Assembly (NCBI RefSeq): GCF_000380005.1 | Contig: NZ_KB904189.1 | Span: 1-64,000 of the forward strand | DNA: 64,000 nucleotides | Reading direction: 5' to 3' | Source: Streptococcus didelphis DSM 15616 | GTDB taxonomy: Bacteria > Bacillota > Bacilli > Lactobacillales > Streptococcaceae | Shown here: positions 55,699 to 64,000 of the stretch, piece by piece | Layout: each line of letters opens with the position of its first letter | Position numbering within the stretch: the first letter of the stretch is position 1 | Notes under the pieces: generated by a model | What the model saw: only the letters and a program-made list of their open reading frames with translations | What the model was told of the DNA's origin: nothing | The model's database searches: none | Translations under genes and position numbers: made by a program

Positions 55699-56994
55699 AT
55701 GCTTGATATTCTCTCTGAAAAACATATGGAAAGACGACAAAGAATTATTATTGCTGCTGTGACGATTGCTCTGGCTGCTCAGGTCCACATTTCAGTCATC
55801 ACAGACGGCTTTATTTTAACCTTGTCGCTTTTTATCTTGCCTATTTTTCTCTACTACAATGATGATGTTAATCCGCTCCATATTTGTATGGGAATTGCTG
55901 CTGTTTCGCCAATTTTCAGAGGTTTAATTCTCATCTTAGTAGGCCATGCCTCCTTAATCAAAATTTCTGAATTTGTTTTTACAGATATGGTCTTTTACCT
56001 CTGTTATGGGGCTTCATTTTATTTCTTATATTGGAGACGTTCCTACCGAAATAAAGGAACTTTTTTCTTAACCATTATTATTTGTGATTATCTATCAAAT
56101 ATTTTAGAAATTAGCCTATTAATTAATTTCCAAAACTACAATAGCAATATCTTTCAAATCCTTTTTTTAGCAGCCTTGGTGCGCGCCTTTGTCAGCTGTA
56201 GCTTAGCTTATGTTTATAATTACTTATCCTTACTTCTTTTAAAGGACTACCATGAACAACGCTATTATTACTTTATCTGGTCCACATCGGCAGTTAAAAG
56301 CGAGGTTTATTTTATGCAAAAAAATATTCTGGAAATTGAAAATATTATGAAAAATGCCTATATCTTAGATAAAGAGCTGGAAAACTATAATCTTCCTCCA
56401 AATTATCAACACCTGTCCTTAGATATTGCTCGTGATGTCCATGAAATAAAAAAAGACTACCAAAATGTCATCAAGGGTTTAGGAACCTATTTTAGTGTGG
56501 AAAATGAAGCCAGCATGCTCTTAGAAGATATCTTTCATATTGCCTTATCTTATATTAGAAGTTTAATTCATGCCCACCAGCAAGATATCCTTATCATAGA
56601 AGATATCCAAAGTCAGCTCAGTATAAGCAATTATTATTTTCTTTTGACAGTGATTTCTAACATTGTTTTAAATGCAGTTGAAGCAATTGGCAAGCAAAAA
56701 AAGGGAACCATTACTGTTACTACCAAAGAAGATGATCATTTTCTTAAAATAATCATCGGAGATAATGGTCCAGGTATTCCAGCCAAGATGAAAGACTATA
56801 TTTTTCAAGCAGGATTTTCTACAAAATTTGATGCTAAAGGCGACATTTACCGGGGAATTGGCTTACCAAATGTTAAGGTTATTCTGGAAGAAGAGTTTCA
56901 CGGCTCTATCATCTGTAGTGACAATCACCCTAAAGGGGCTCTATTTACAGTTTTATTGGAAAAAAGCCAACTGCTGAAAGGAAGAGACTTATGA
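55699..56994 (+). CDS. Sensor histidine kinase, YcbA/GlnK-like
   Basis: 431 residues. N-terminal half with about six membrane helices and no extracytoplasmic domain (ITDGFILTLSLFILPIFLYY, ISEFVFTDMVFYLCYGASFY and others). Probable phosphoacceptor His in IARDVHEIKKDYQNVIKGLG (about 255). ATPase N-box VISNIVLNAVEAIG, G1 IGDNGPGIP, G2 GIGLPNVKVI. The design matches the Bacillus YcbA (GlnK) type that controls glutamine use. It is divergent from argF-arcC and overlaps the response regulator by 4 bp. Confidence 0.88.
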   Translation: MLDILSEKHMERRQRIIIAAVTIALAAQVHISVITDGFILTLSLFILPIFLYYNDDVNPLHICMGIAAVSPIFRGLILILVGHASLIKISEFVFTDMVFYLCYGASFYFLYWRRSYRNKGTFFLTIIICDYLSNILEISLLINFQNYNSNIFQILFLAALVRAFVSCSLAYVYNYLSLLLLKDYHEQRYYYFIWSTSAVKSEVYFMQKNILEIENIMKNAYILDKELENYNLPPNYQHLSLDIARDVHEIKKDYQNVIKGLGTYFSVENEASMLLEDIFHIALSYIRSLIHAHQQDILIIEDIQSQLSISNYYFLLTVISNIVLNAVEAIGKQKKGTITVTTKEDDHFLKIIIGDNGPGIPAKMKDYIFQAGFSTKFDAKGDIYRGIGLPNVKVILEEEFHGSIICSDNHPKGALFTVLLEKSQLLKGRDL

Positions 56995-57839
56995 AATTTT
57001 ATATCATTGATGATAATCCTTCTGTGACTATGATTCTCCAAGAAATCATTGAAGAAGATTTTAATCACCGCGTCTGTAAGGTTAGCAATGATTCCAGAGT
57101 AGCCTATAATGATCTCTTAGTTTACGATGTTGATATTGTTTTAATTGACCTGTTAATGCCTAATCTAGATGGTGTCACTCTTGTTAAGAAAATCCATCAT
57201 AGTCGCCCAAAGCTAAAATTTATTATGATCTCTCAAGTTAAAGATAGTAGCTTACGTCAAAATGCCTACAAAGCTGGCATTGAGTTCTTCATTACCAAAC
57301 CTATTAATATAGTTGAGGTTAGAAGCGTTGTTCAAAAGGTTAAAGCAGCTCTTGAAATGGAAGAGAAATTAAATGTGATTCAAAGCCTGCTAGGACCTTC
57401 ATTAGCTGAAAAAAGACAAGAAAATCTTCAAAATCAGCAACTCCAAAAAATCCGTTCCATTCTTAGTTACTTAGGAATTACTTCAGAGGCTGGCTATAAT
57501 GATATTATCAGTATCTGTAGAATCATGCTAGATTACAAGCTTAGCTTTGAAGAATTAGACCTTCACAGTTATTTTGCTATGGATACTCACAGCCAGAGAA
57601 TTATGCTGCAACGTGTGAGAAGGGCAATCAAAAAAGCAATGATTAACATTGCTCACTTATGTCTTGATGATTTTGAAAACGAGATAAGCTTACACTATGC
57701 TAATGCCCTTTTTGGCTACCAAAACATCCATATGGAAATGCTGGTTATCCAAGAAAAAGCCTATCATGGTGGAAAAATTTCTCTGAGAAAATTCTTTGAT
57801 GAACTTCTTGTCCAAAGCCAAGACACCTTCTTGCCTTAG
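56991..57839 (+). CDS. Response regulator, YcbB/GlnL-like
   Basis: 282 residues. Receiver domain 1-120 with acidic pocket IIDDNP, phospho-Asp53 in VLIDLLMPNLDG, Ser/Thr region MISQVKDSS and Lys in FFITKPINIVEV. A short linker coiled coil follows, then an all-helical C-terminal YcbB-type DNA-binding domain (about 155-280: ILSYLGITSEAGYNDIISICR, SQRIMLQRVRRAIKKAM, GYQNIHMEML). The probable target is the argF-arcC-transporter operon divergent from it. Confidence 0.88.
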   Translation: MKFYIIDDNPSVTMILQEIIEEDFNHRVCKVSNDSRVAYNDLLVYDVDIVLIDLLMPNLDGVTLVKKIHHSRPKLKFIMISQVKDSSLRQNAYKAGIEFFITKPINIVEVRSVVQKVKAALEMEEKLNVIQSLLGPSLAEKRQENLQNQQLQKIRSILSYLGITSEAGYNDIISICRIMLDYKLSFEELDLHSYFAMDTHSQRIMLQRVRRAIKKAMINIAHLCLDDFENEISLHYANALFGYQNIHMEMLVIQEKAYHGGKISLRKFFDELLVQSQDTFLP

Positions 57840-57868
57840 AATAAAGGCTAGAATACTTATTTAAAGCT

Positions 57869-58741
57869 TTACAAGCCTACTTCTATTAAGGCATCTGCTA
57901 ATTTTCCATATTCTGAAATAGTGAGGGCTTCACCACGAATGGAAGGCTTGATATCAGCAAGAGCAAGTGCTCTTTCTAGTTGATTCTTAACAGTTTCTGT
58001 CTTGCCGAAATGGCTGAGTAAATTGTTCCAGAGTGTTTTTCTACGATGTACAAAACCTACTTTTGCTATTCTGAAAAAGAAATCTTCATCTTTAACACTA
58101 ATTAAAGGTTGGGGACGTCTAACCATTTTTAAAATAGCAGAATCTACATTAGGGGCTGGTACAAAAACAGTTCTAGGTACAATAAAAGCGACCTTAGCTG
58201 ACATATAGTATTGAACAGCGATAGACAGACTTCCATAAGCTTTTGTATTAGCTTGGGCAGAGATTCTATCGGCAACTTCTCTTTGCATCATGACTACAAA
58301 TTCTTGGAAGGGAATTTTACTTTCAATCAGGTGCATAAGAATTGGAGTAGTAATGTAATAAGGTAGGTTTGCCACTACTTTAATAGGCAATTCTGGATTT
58401 TTAAAGTTTTGAATATGGGTTTGTAGAGCCGTCTTCAGGATATCTTGATTGATAAGCTGTACATTATCAAAATCTCCTAGCGTATCTGCTAAAATAGGAA
58501 GCAGTCTATCGTCAATTTCAAAGGCCATAACTTCAGCTGCCTTTTCTGCTAAAAATTCGGTTAAGGCTCCGATACCAGGACCAATTTCGATAACATTGAC
58601 AGTTTTATCAACTTCAGCCGTATCAACAATTTTTTGAAGAATATTGGTATCTGTTAAAAAATTTTGCCCAAAAGACTTCTTAAAGGTAAAGCCGTGACGG
58701 TCTAAGATAGCCCGGGTGACATTAAAATCTGCAATTCTCAT
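57869..58741 (-). CDS. ksgA: 16S rRNA dimethyladenosine transferase
   Basis: 290 residues. Dimethylates two adjacent adenines near the 16S 3' end. SAM site [35 protein letters not shown] (catalytic NLPY), and [17 protein letters not shown]. In S. pyogenes, as I recall, ksgA is followed closely by rsgA; here 8.5 kb of accessory genes separates them. Confidence 0.97.
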   Translation of the reverse strand: MRIADFNVTRAILDRHGFTFKKSFGQNFLTDTNILQKIVDTAEVDKTVNVIEIGPGIGALTEFLAEKAAEVMAFEIDDRLLPILADTLGDFDNVQLINQDILKTALQTHIQNFKNPELPIKVVANLPYYITTPILMHLIESKIPFQEFVVMMQREVADRISAQANTKAYGSLSIAVQYYMSAKVAFIVPRTVFVPAPNVDSAILKMVRRPQPLISVKDEDFFFRIAKVGFVHRRKTLWNNLLSHFGKTETVKNQLERALALADIKPSIRGEALTISEYGKLADALIEVGL

Positions 58742-58860
58742 TTTTACTCTTTTCTTTACTTTCTTATTCCCTTATAAGATGCTGAAGGACTGGCATGGGC
58801 CAGAAACCATCAAGCATCTCTTGTTTATTCTTGCTTTTGAAGCTTGAACTTATAGCTTTT

Positions 58861-59433
58861 TTAGTTTGAAGCGTAGCCTGACATAGCTTGTTCTAGCTCT
58901 GCTAATTCTATCCCAAATAATTCTAATCGTTTAAGTAATTGCTTGCCATTACAGTAACCAATACGTAAATAATCTCCTAGGTATTCTCGTCTTTGTCGGC
59001 TATCGACCCCAAGTGTCAGCCCAAGTCTAGTTAGGTCTGCTGCTGTGATATCAAAATGATGGTCATTATCATAGGTCTTTGTAACCTTACTAAGAGCCTT
59101 TTCAAGATCTTCAAAGGAGGCGTGTTCAACTCCCAAAGATTTTCCCTTGCTTTTTGATTTAGGAATAGCTTCACCTCGTTTCAGAAAGGCATGACGAGCA
59201 TTAGGAACAGCTGCCATGATTATTTTTCGGATTCGTTCCCCATTGTAGTCAGGGTCGGTAAAAACAATCACGCCCCGTAATTCATGAAGACGTGCAATCC
59301 TCTCTAAATCATCATCAGTAATAGCTGAACCTCTAGTTTCATAGGTGTCCACATCATAGAAGCGATGGAGGTTAGCGGTATCATCTTTTCCTTCCACGAC
59401 TAATACTTCATAAATTTTAATTTTTTTAGTCAC
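58861..59433 (-). CDS. rnmV: Ribonuclease M5
   Basis: 190 residues with a TOPRIM nuclease domain: IYEVLVVEGKDDTANLHRF, AITDDDLERI and FTDPDYNGERIRKII carry the E and DxD metal residues. It matures 5S rRNA. The frame is open to 59454, but GTG 59433 follows AAAGGA by 9 nt and begins (M)TKKIKIYEVLVVEGKDD; it overlaps the tatD stop by 8 bp. Confidence 0.94.
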   Translation of the reverse strand: MTKKIKIYEVLVVEGKDDTANLHRFYDVDTYETRGSAITDDDLERIARLHELRGVIVFTDPDYNGERIRKIIMAAVPNARHAFLKRGEAIPKSKSKGKSLGVEHASFEDLEKALSKVTKTYDNDHHFDITAADLTRLGLTLGVDSRQRREYLGDYLRIGYCNGKQLLKRLELFGIELAELEQAMSGYASN

Positions 59434-60199
59434 AGTTAAATATCCTTTTTGCATTGGCTGTAGTTGCTGCTGCCACTTCTTCTATAGAAATTCCTCTTAG
59501 TTCTGCTATTTTATCAACAACATAGCGAGTATAGGCGGTGTGATTTTCACGGCCTCGTTTAGGTACTGGGGCAAGATAAGGAGCATCTGTTTCCACAAGG
59601 ATTTTATCTAAGGGTAATTGCTGAGCTGCTTCTTGTAGTTCTATAGCTTTTTTAAAGGTTACTACTCCAGAAAAAGAAATCATCATCCCGAGAGCCATAA
59701 ATTTTTCTGCCATCTCTAGTGAGCCCGAATATGAGTGCATAATCCCGCCTCTTGGTCCGACTCCAACTTCTTTAAGGACATTATAGGTATCTTCTAAGGC
59801 ATCTCTTGTATGAACCACAAAGGGTAATTCATGGTCCTTGGCAAGTTGGATCTGACGTTTAAAAACCTCTATTTGTACTTCTTTTGGGTCTTGCATCCAA
59901 TGGTAATCCAGACCAATTTCACCTAGAGCAATGACCTTGGGATTTTTAAGGTGAGCCACTATTATATCTTCTATAGCTTGATTATAAGAACCAGCTTCTG
60001 TCGGATGCCATCCAACTGTAGCATAGACTTCTGGATATTTTTGGGCTAATGCAATGGCTGCATCAATTGTTTCATAATCAAAACCAACTACATTATGATA
60101 GAAGACCCCCATTTCTTTAGCTAAAGCTAATTCCTGGCTTTCTTTATCCTTAAAATTTTCTACATTTAAATGGGTATGTGTATCAAAAATCTCTAGCAT
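59426..60199 (-). CDS. tatD: TatD-family metal-dependent DNase
   Basis: 257 residues of an amidohydrolase fold. Metal ligands FDTHTHLNVENF, ALGEIGLDYHW, VVHTRDALEDTY, MHSYSGS and LVETDAPYLAPVP. It probably acts as a 3'-5' DNase in repair or turnover. It is upstream of and coupled to rnmV. Confidence 0.95.
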   Translation of the reverse strand: MLEIFDTHTHLNVENFKDKESQELALAKEMGVFYHNVVGFDYETIDAAIALAQKYPEVYATVGWHPTEAGSYNQAIEDIIVAHLKNPKVIALGEIGLDYHWMQDPKEVQIEVFKRQIQLAKDHELPFVVHTRDALEDTYNVLKEVGVGPRGGIMHSYSGSLEMAEKFMALGMMISFSGVVTFKKAIELQEAAQQLPLDKILVETDAPYLAPVPKRGRENHTAYTRYVVDKIAELRGISIEEVAAATTANAKRIFNCD

Positions 60200-60409
60200 C
60201 TCTAGTCCTTTCTTTGATTCTATCAGTACCTAACTTTTGGTCCTTTTCCTAGCTATTTTCGCCAGCAGGGCTAAAAGCTATACAAGTCCTATTCTAATGA
60301 CCTATTATATCATATCTAGCTAGTATTCTCATATATTCTTTTAGCTCTGCTATTGACTTAACATTAACCATAAAAGCTAGGTGGGCTCCTTATAAAGAGG
60401 GCTTTTCAA

Positions 60410-60438
60410 TTGAAATGTGAACTTTTTTTCCTTACAAT
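60410..60438 (+). promoter_or_regulatory. Promoter of the isochorismatase-like gene
   Basis: TTGAAA (60410-60415), 17-bp spacer and TACAAT (60433-60438), 53 bp before the ATG at 60492. Confidence 0.7.
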
Positions 60439-60491
60439 AGGCTTATGATGAACTACTATATAGTGGTATTAACAAGATGATGGGAGTAGAA

Positions 60492-61052
60492 ATGGATTTT
60501 AAAAAAACAGCTTTAGTATTACTTGATTTACAAGAGGGCATCTTGGATTTGCCTGCTATACCAGGATCTATTGATAGAGTCTTAGAAAATGCCAACAAAA
60601 TGATTGAGCTCTTTCGTCAAAAAGGAGCCTTTATCGTTTTTGTACGAGTTAAGTTCCATGACGGAAAAGATATGCTTAAACCTAATGCTAGTCAGCCACT
60701 TCCTGGAGGTCAGCCTGCTAAAAATTTTGCTGATTTTCCTCCTTCTTTTGCTGTTAGTGACCAGGACTACATTGTCAATAAACGAGGTTTTAGTGCTTTT
60801 TTTGGTACTGACTTGGATTTGTAGTTACGTCGCAGAGGAATTACTACTTTGGTCCTTGGTGGCATCTCCACCCATATTGCAGTAGATTCTACAGCTCGGG
60901 ATGCTTATCAATATGCCTATAACCAGTATTTTCTTACAGATATGATGACAGCAGCTACTTCTGAACTCCAAGAGTTTTCGATTCAAAATGTTTTTCCTCT
61001 AATGGGGCAAGTTCTAACAAGCGAGGAGTTTATCACTTTAGCTAAGTCCTAA
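60492..61052 (+). pseudogene. Isochorismatase-family hydrolase with an internal stop codon
   Basis: The frame from ATG 60492 (GGGAG upstream) reads ALVLLDLQEGILDLPAIPG and on to GTDLDL, meets TAG at 60822-60824, and continues in the same frame as LRRRGITTLVLGGISTHIAV to 61052, about 186 codons in all. A single nonsense change explains it. The motif GISTHIAVDSTARDAY has Ala where cysteine hydrolases have the nucleophile, as in the YecD-like subgroup, so the ancestral activity is uncertain. Confidence 0.85.
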
Positions 61053-61160
61053 TTACCCAATAAGACAAGAATCCTTCTTCTCCATCTTAGTCCCTGCTCA
61101 ACTTTCCAAATAATTTTTATGATATACTATTATGGAAGGCCTTACAATAGGAGAAGAATC

Positions 61161-61973
61161 ATGACAAACAACCATCGCCTGATTGCTCAAATTGAGCAGA
61201 ATATAGATCAAATGACCAGTCTTGAAAAGAATATTGCTTCCTTTTTCATGGAGACTGATTTAAAGGCAGAAGACTTAACTGCCTCAGAAATGATTAAAAG
61301 GTTACATGTCTCACAAGCTGCCTTAACAAGATTTGCTAAAAAGTGTGGCTTTTCTGGTTTTAGAACCTTTTCCTTTGATTACATCAAAAGCCTGCAGAAT
61401 GCTAAAAATAATTTTCAAACCATCAATAGAGAATTAACTAAAAGAGTTTTGGTTAACTATGATGCACTTATCAACAAAACCTATGACTTGGTGGACGAGG
61501 AAAAGTTGCAAAAATTAGCAGAGTCCATTGATCAATCTGAACGGGTTTATTTTTATGGCAAGGGAAGTTCAGGTCTAGTTGCACGGGAAATGAAGCTTCG
61601 TTTTATGCGTCTGGGTCTCATCTGTGATGCCTATTCAGATACTGACGGCTTTACCTGGGCTAATAGCTTGGTCAATGAAAACTGCCTTGTTTTTGGTTTT
61701 TCCTTATCAGGCAAAACAAGTTCTGTGATTAATGCTTTAAACATTGCCAACCAAAGAGGAGCTAAGACTGTCCTCTTAACTACCGAAAATGACTTAAACT
61801 TCCCCAAGAATATTGATGTCATTCGAGTGTCTTCAAGTCATCAACTTAATTATGGTAATCGTGTCTCGCCACAGTTTCCTCTCCTTATTATGATGGATAT
61901 TATTTACGCCTATGTTCTAGCAATTGATAAACCACACAAAGAGGAAATTTTCGAAAAAACGATTATTGACTAA
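61161..61973 (+). CDS. RpiR-family sugar-responsive regulator
   Basis: 270 residues. N-terminal HTH (DLTASEMIKRLHVSQAALTRFAKKCGFSGFRTF) and a C-terminal SIS phosphosugar domain (VYFYGKGSSGLVAREMKLRFMRLG, FGFSLSGKTSSVINALNIA). The start ATG 61161 follows AGGAGAAGAATC. The longer frame from 61119 begins inside the promoter's -10 (extended TGATATACT, 61120-61128). It converges on the nan-type genes and is the likely regulator of sialic acid or ManNAc use, by analogy with the S. pyogenes cluster as I recall it. Confidence 0.9.
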   Translation: MTNNHRLIAQIEQNIDQMTSLEKNIASFFMETDLKAEDLTASEMIKRLHVSQAALTRFAKKCGFSGFRTFSFDYIKSLQNAKNNFQTINRELTKRVLVNYDALINKTYDLVDEEKLQKLAESIDQSERVYFYGKGSSGLVAREMKLRFMRLGLICDAYSDTDGFTWANSLVNENCLVFGFSLSGKTSSVINALNIANQRGAKTVLLTTENDLNFPKNIDVIRVSSSHQLNYGNRVSPQFPLLIMMDIIYAYVLAIDKPHKEEIFEKTIID

Positions 61974-62007
61974 AAAGGTACCTGCCTGCTCAACAGATAC
62001 CTTTTTT
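61972..62007. terminator. Bidirectional terminator between the RpiR gene and the esterase
   Basis: AAAAAGGTA-CCTG pairs with CAG-ATACCTTTTTT, starting at the RpiR stop codon and ending 2 bp before the esterase end. Confidence 0.85.
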
Positions 62008-62008
62008 A

Positions 62009-62975
62009 TTATCTTGAAAAATGTGTTCCTACTAAATAATCATAAACCAGATCATTAACACCTGCATTCAAGGCTTCATGCCCATATTCTGGCAGGATAT
62101 AGTGCTTTTTGTGACAAGTCAAACGATTATATATAGCAAATTGAGTGGACGGGGGGGCAAACCTCATCTTCCATTCCTGTAATAAAAATCAGGGGAGCTG
62201 TGATACGATGAGCAAAATTCTTCACATCAATATAAGCTAAGCTTTCTAAAATATCATTTTCTGTCCTATGTAAGGGATCAGAAAACTTAAAATAACGGAA
62301 AAGTTCATCGTAAGCCTGACTGTGGTTACCCAATTCTAGAACCCGTTTAAAATCTGACAAAAAGGGATAGATACTTGCTACCTTTTTTATTTTAGGATTT
62401 AAAGCAGCTGCAACCAAAGCCAAGGCACCTCCTTGAGAAGCTCCATAAGTGGACAAAGCCTTTTCATCCACCCTATCAAAGCTAGAGACAATTTCAATAA
62501 GCTGATAAATAGCTAAATAAATAGATTTATAATAGAGCCTTTCTCTTCCCTCAAGCATTCCTCTGATAACATGGCCTTTTACAGTCATTCCCTTATAATT
62601 ACCTGCTTCTACAGACTGTCCAGCTTGCCCTGGTAAATCCATAGACACAAGAGCATAACCAGCAGCTAGATAATTCAAACAGGCACTCCAATCAGGACTT
62701 TGTCCTTGATAGCCATGAAAATAAAAGATCAGAGGAACTGGTTTTTCTACCTTTGGGAAGAGACATTTAGCAAAAATCTCATGACCTGCTGAAGATTCAA
62801 AGCTAAGTGTAAAGGTTTCTACAAAATCAAGACCAGAAGCAACCTTTTTCAACTGATAAGCTGGCTCTTTTTCGAGTTTTTTTAGTTCCTGATTCCAAAA
62901 GCTATCAAAATCCTCGGGAACTTCTTGTCTACCTTGATAACTTCTTAATTCTTCTAGTGATAAGGTCTCTATCAT
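62009..62975 (-). pseudogene. Acetyl xylan esterase (AXE1)-family hydrolase, frameshifted in a poly-C run
   Basis: An alpha/beta hydrolase of about 321 codons. Nucleophile TYGASQGGALALV and acid GMEDEVCPP are intact. On the coding strand a run of 7 C (plus-strand G run 62151-62157) shifts the frame, which then stops at 62127. With 6 C the frame continues as STQFAIYNRLTCHKKHYILP, then EYGHEALNAG with the catalytic His, to TAA 62009-62011. So the frameshift removes the catalytic His. In the nan cluster it would deacetylate O-acetylated sialic acids. It overlaps the kinase stop (ATGA). Confidence 0.88.
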
Positions 62976-63874
62976 GCTTTAACTCCTCTTACTTCCTGTT
63001 TTTGCTTAAAGTGATAAAAGGCTCCCATCATTCCTGCATCATTACCATATTTTGCAAAACGAATCGTTAATGGATCATAAAGAGATGAGACAAGATAGGT
63101 CTTTAAGGCTAGGGAAATCTTATCAGCTAGGTAGTCTTCTTGGGCCATGATGCCACCTCCCAGTACAATCAAGCTAGGATTGATGATATATGAAATATTT
63201 GCTAAGCCCTGAGCTAGATAATCTACCATATTATCAATAGCAGTTTGACAAATCTGGTTCCCATTTTTTGCTTCCGCAAAGATACGTCTACCATTCCACT
63301 TATCAAGAGGGTCTCCATAGGCATTTGCAACCTCTTTGACCAGGGCTGTAGTAGAAGCTAAATCCTGAAAAGAGCCATCCTTAAGGTGCATATAGCCGAC
63401 TTCACAGGCAGAATTCCCAAAACCATGAAAGATTTTTGAATCTATTAAGAAACAACCCCCAATTCCTGTGCCAACTGTCACACACAAGGTAACAGGACTG
63501 TGACTAGCATTGCCTGAGATACTTTCTGCTAAGCCTGCACAATTGACATCATTTTCAATTTCACAGGGAATCTTAAAGCTATCCTCAATGGTTTTTTTAA
63601 ATTGCGTGCCAGCATAATTAGGAATTTGAGGACCTGAGTAAAAAATCTCACCCTTATCTGGATCCACCATGCCCGCAGAGGAAATAGCTACACCTGAAAG
63701 AAGAACTTGTTCTTTATAAGTGGCAACCAAATCCATTACCTTCTGAAGAATAGCAGGGCCCCCTTTATAGGCCTGGGTTTCCATCTCATTTTTTTCCACA
63801 ATCTGACCTTCTTGATTTAGGATACTGTATTTTATGGAGGTGCCACCAATATCAATTGCAAGGTATTTTTCCAT
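62972..63874 (-). CDS. nanK: ROK-family sugar kinase, probable N-acetylmannosamine kinase
   Basis: 300 residues. ATP phosphate motif LAIDIGGTSIKYSIL, IENDVNCAGLAE, VTVGTGIGGCFLI, and PSLIVLGGGIMAQ. The CxCGxxGCxE zinc motif of many ROK proteins is absent. The start ATG 63874 follows GAGGTGAACAT. It lies 4 bp after the partial lyase gene and overlaps the esterase, so it belongs to a sialic acid operon by context; glucose or another hexosamine remains possible. Confidence 0.85.
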   Translation of the reverse strand: MEKYLAIDIGGTSIKYSILNQEGQIVEKNEMETQAYKGGPAILQKVMDLVATYKEQVLLSGVAISSAGMVDPDKGEIFYSGPQIPNYAGTQFKKTIEDSFKIPCEIENDVNCAGLAESISGNASHSPVTLCVTVGTGIGGCFLIDSKIFHGFGNSACEVGYMHLKDGSFQDLASTTALVKEVANAYGDPLDKWNGRRIFAEAKNGNQICQTAIDNMVDYLAQGLANISYIINPSLIVLGGGIMAQEDYLADKISLALKTYLVSSLYDPLTIRFAKYGNDAGMMGAFYHFKQKQEVRGVKA

Positions 63875-63878
63875 ATGT

Positions 63879-64000
63879 TCACCTCTTAGCAATAAACTGG
63901 CCTTTAACATTTTCAATCATTGAAGCTGCCTCTTGACAAATGCTTTTATCACTTTCAATCAAAACAGATAGAGGCGAGCGAACTGAACCAATGTCTAGCT
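63879..64000 (-). CDS. 3' end of a probable N-acetylneuraminate lyase/DHDPS-family gene (partial)
   Basis: The last 39 codons before TGA 63879-63881: LDIGSVRSPLSVLIESDKSI, then CQEAASMIENVKGQFIAKR. The GS.R.PL pattern and helical end resemble the C-terminus of DHDPS/NanA-fold lyases, and the gene directly precedes the ROK kinase as nanH/nanA does in S. pyogenes. The rest lies beyond the window, so the call is tentative. Confidence 0.55.
   Translation of the reverse strand, partial: LDIGSVRSPLSVLIESDKSICQEAASMIENVKGQFIAKR

Overview
The window is a chromosomal segment of a low-GC Gram-positive coccus, almost certainly a Streptococcus of the pyogenic group. The evidence is the conserved blocks rpsL-rpsG-fusA-gapA, glnR-glnA, rpoY-rnjA, tatD-rnmV-ksgA with rsgA-rpe-thiN-rmuC-yhaM-purR, a hyaluronan PTS locus, a nan-type gene cluster and a SpyA-like ADP-ribosyltransferase. 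The SpyA homologue differs clearly from the S. pyogenes protein as I remember it, so I read this as a related species rather than S. pyogenes. I see no rRNA, tRNA, CRISPR array, complete insertion sequence or prophage.

Layout. 0.3-10.8 kb: a two-way hyaluronan/glycosaminoglycan disaccharide locus. On the minus strand are PTS IIA, unsaturated glucuronyl hydrolase, IIB, IIC, IID, a heparinase II/III-like lyase and the LacI-type repressor RegR. On the plus strand are dhuD-dhuI-kdgK-kdgA. Uptake, cleavage to a 4-deoxy uronate, isomerisation, reduction, phosphorylation and aldol cleavage to pyruvate and glyceraldehyde 3-phosphate are all encoded. The divergent promoters carry GGTTTACT-type operators and a cre-like site. 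10.9-16.3 kb: accessory region with an XRE regulator, the secreted toxin SpyA, a decayed metallophosphoesterase, then an AT-rich island holding a membrane protein, a short ApeA-N-terminus-like fragment, a MerR regulator and a frameshifted DUF2268 metalloprotease whose promoter has textbook MerR geometry. 16.4-24.7 kb: housekeeping genes (ybaB, exonuclease, rpsN.2 under an AdcR-like zinc box, tsaD-rimI-tsaB, rpoY-rnjA). 24.9-25.3 kb: a truncated bacteriocin gene plus an immunity-like gene behind a direct repeat typical of pheromone response regulators (BlpR/SilA/S. mutans ComE type).

25.3-41.1 kb: oppABCDF with a CodY-like box, glnRA with a GlnR box, pgk, lppC, gapA, fusA, rpsG, rpsL. The fusA-rpsG spacer is rich in hairpins. 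41.3-49.3 kb: a large coiled-coil/CAP surface protein, then purR, yhaM, rmuC, thiN, rpe, rsgA. 49.7-57.8 kb: an LmrB-like drug exporter with its DUF4811 partner, and a citrulline-type catabolic set (argF, arcC, YfcC transporter) divergent from a YcbA/YcbB-like two-component system. 57.9-64 kb: ksgA, rnmV, tatD, a nonsense-mutated isochorismatase-family gene, an RpiR regulator, a frameshifted acetyl xylan esterase, a ROK kinase and the 3' end of a probable sialic acid lyase.

The items most worth following are the orphan pheromone promoter fused to a truncated bacteriocin (25.1-25.3 kb), the MerR/metalloprotease/ApeA-like island (13.3-16.3 kb), the divergent SpyA, the hairpin-rich fusA-rpsG spacer, and two genes interrupted at homopolymer runs. 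All identifications come from reading the sequence and remembered family features; no database search was run.
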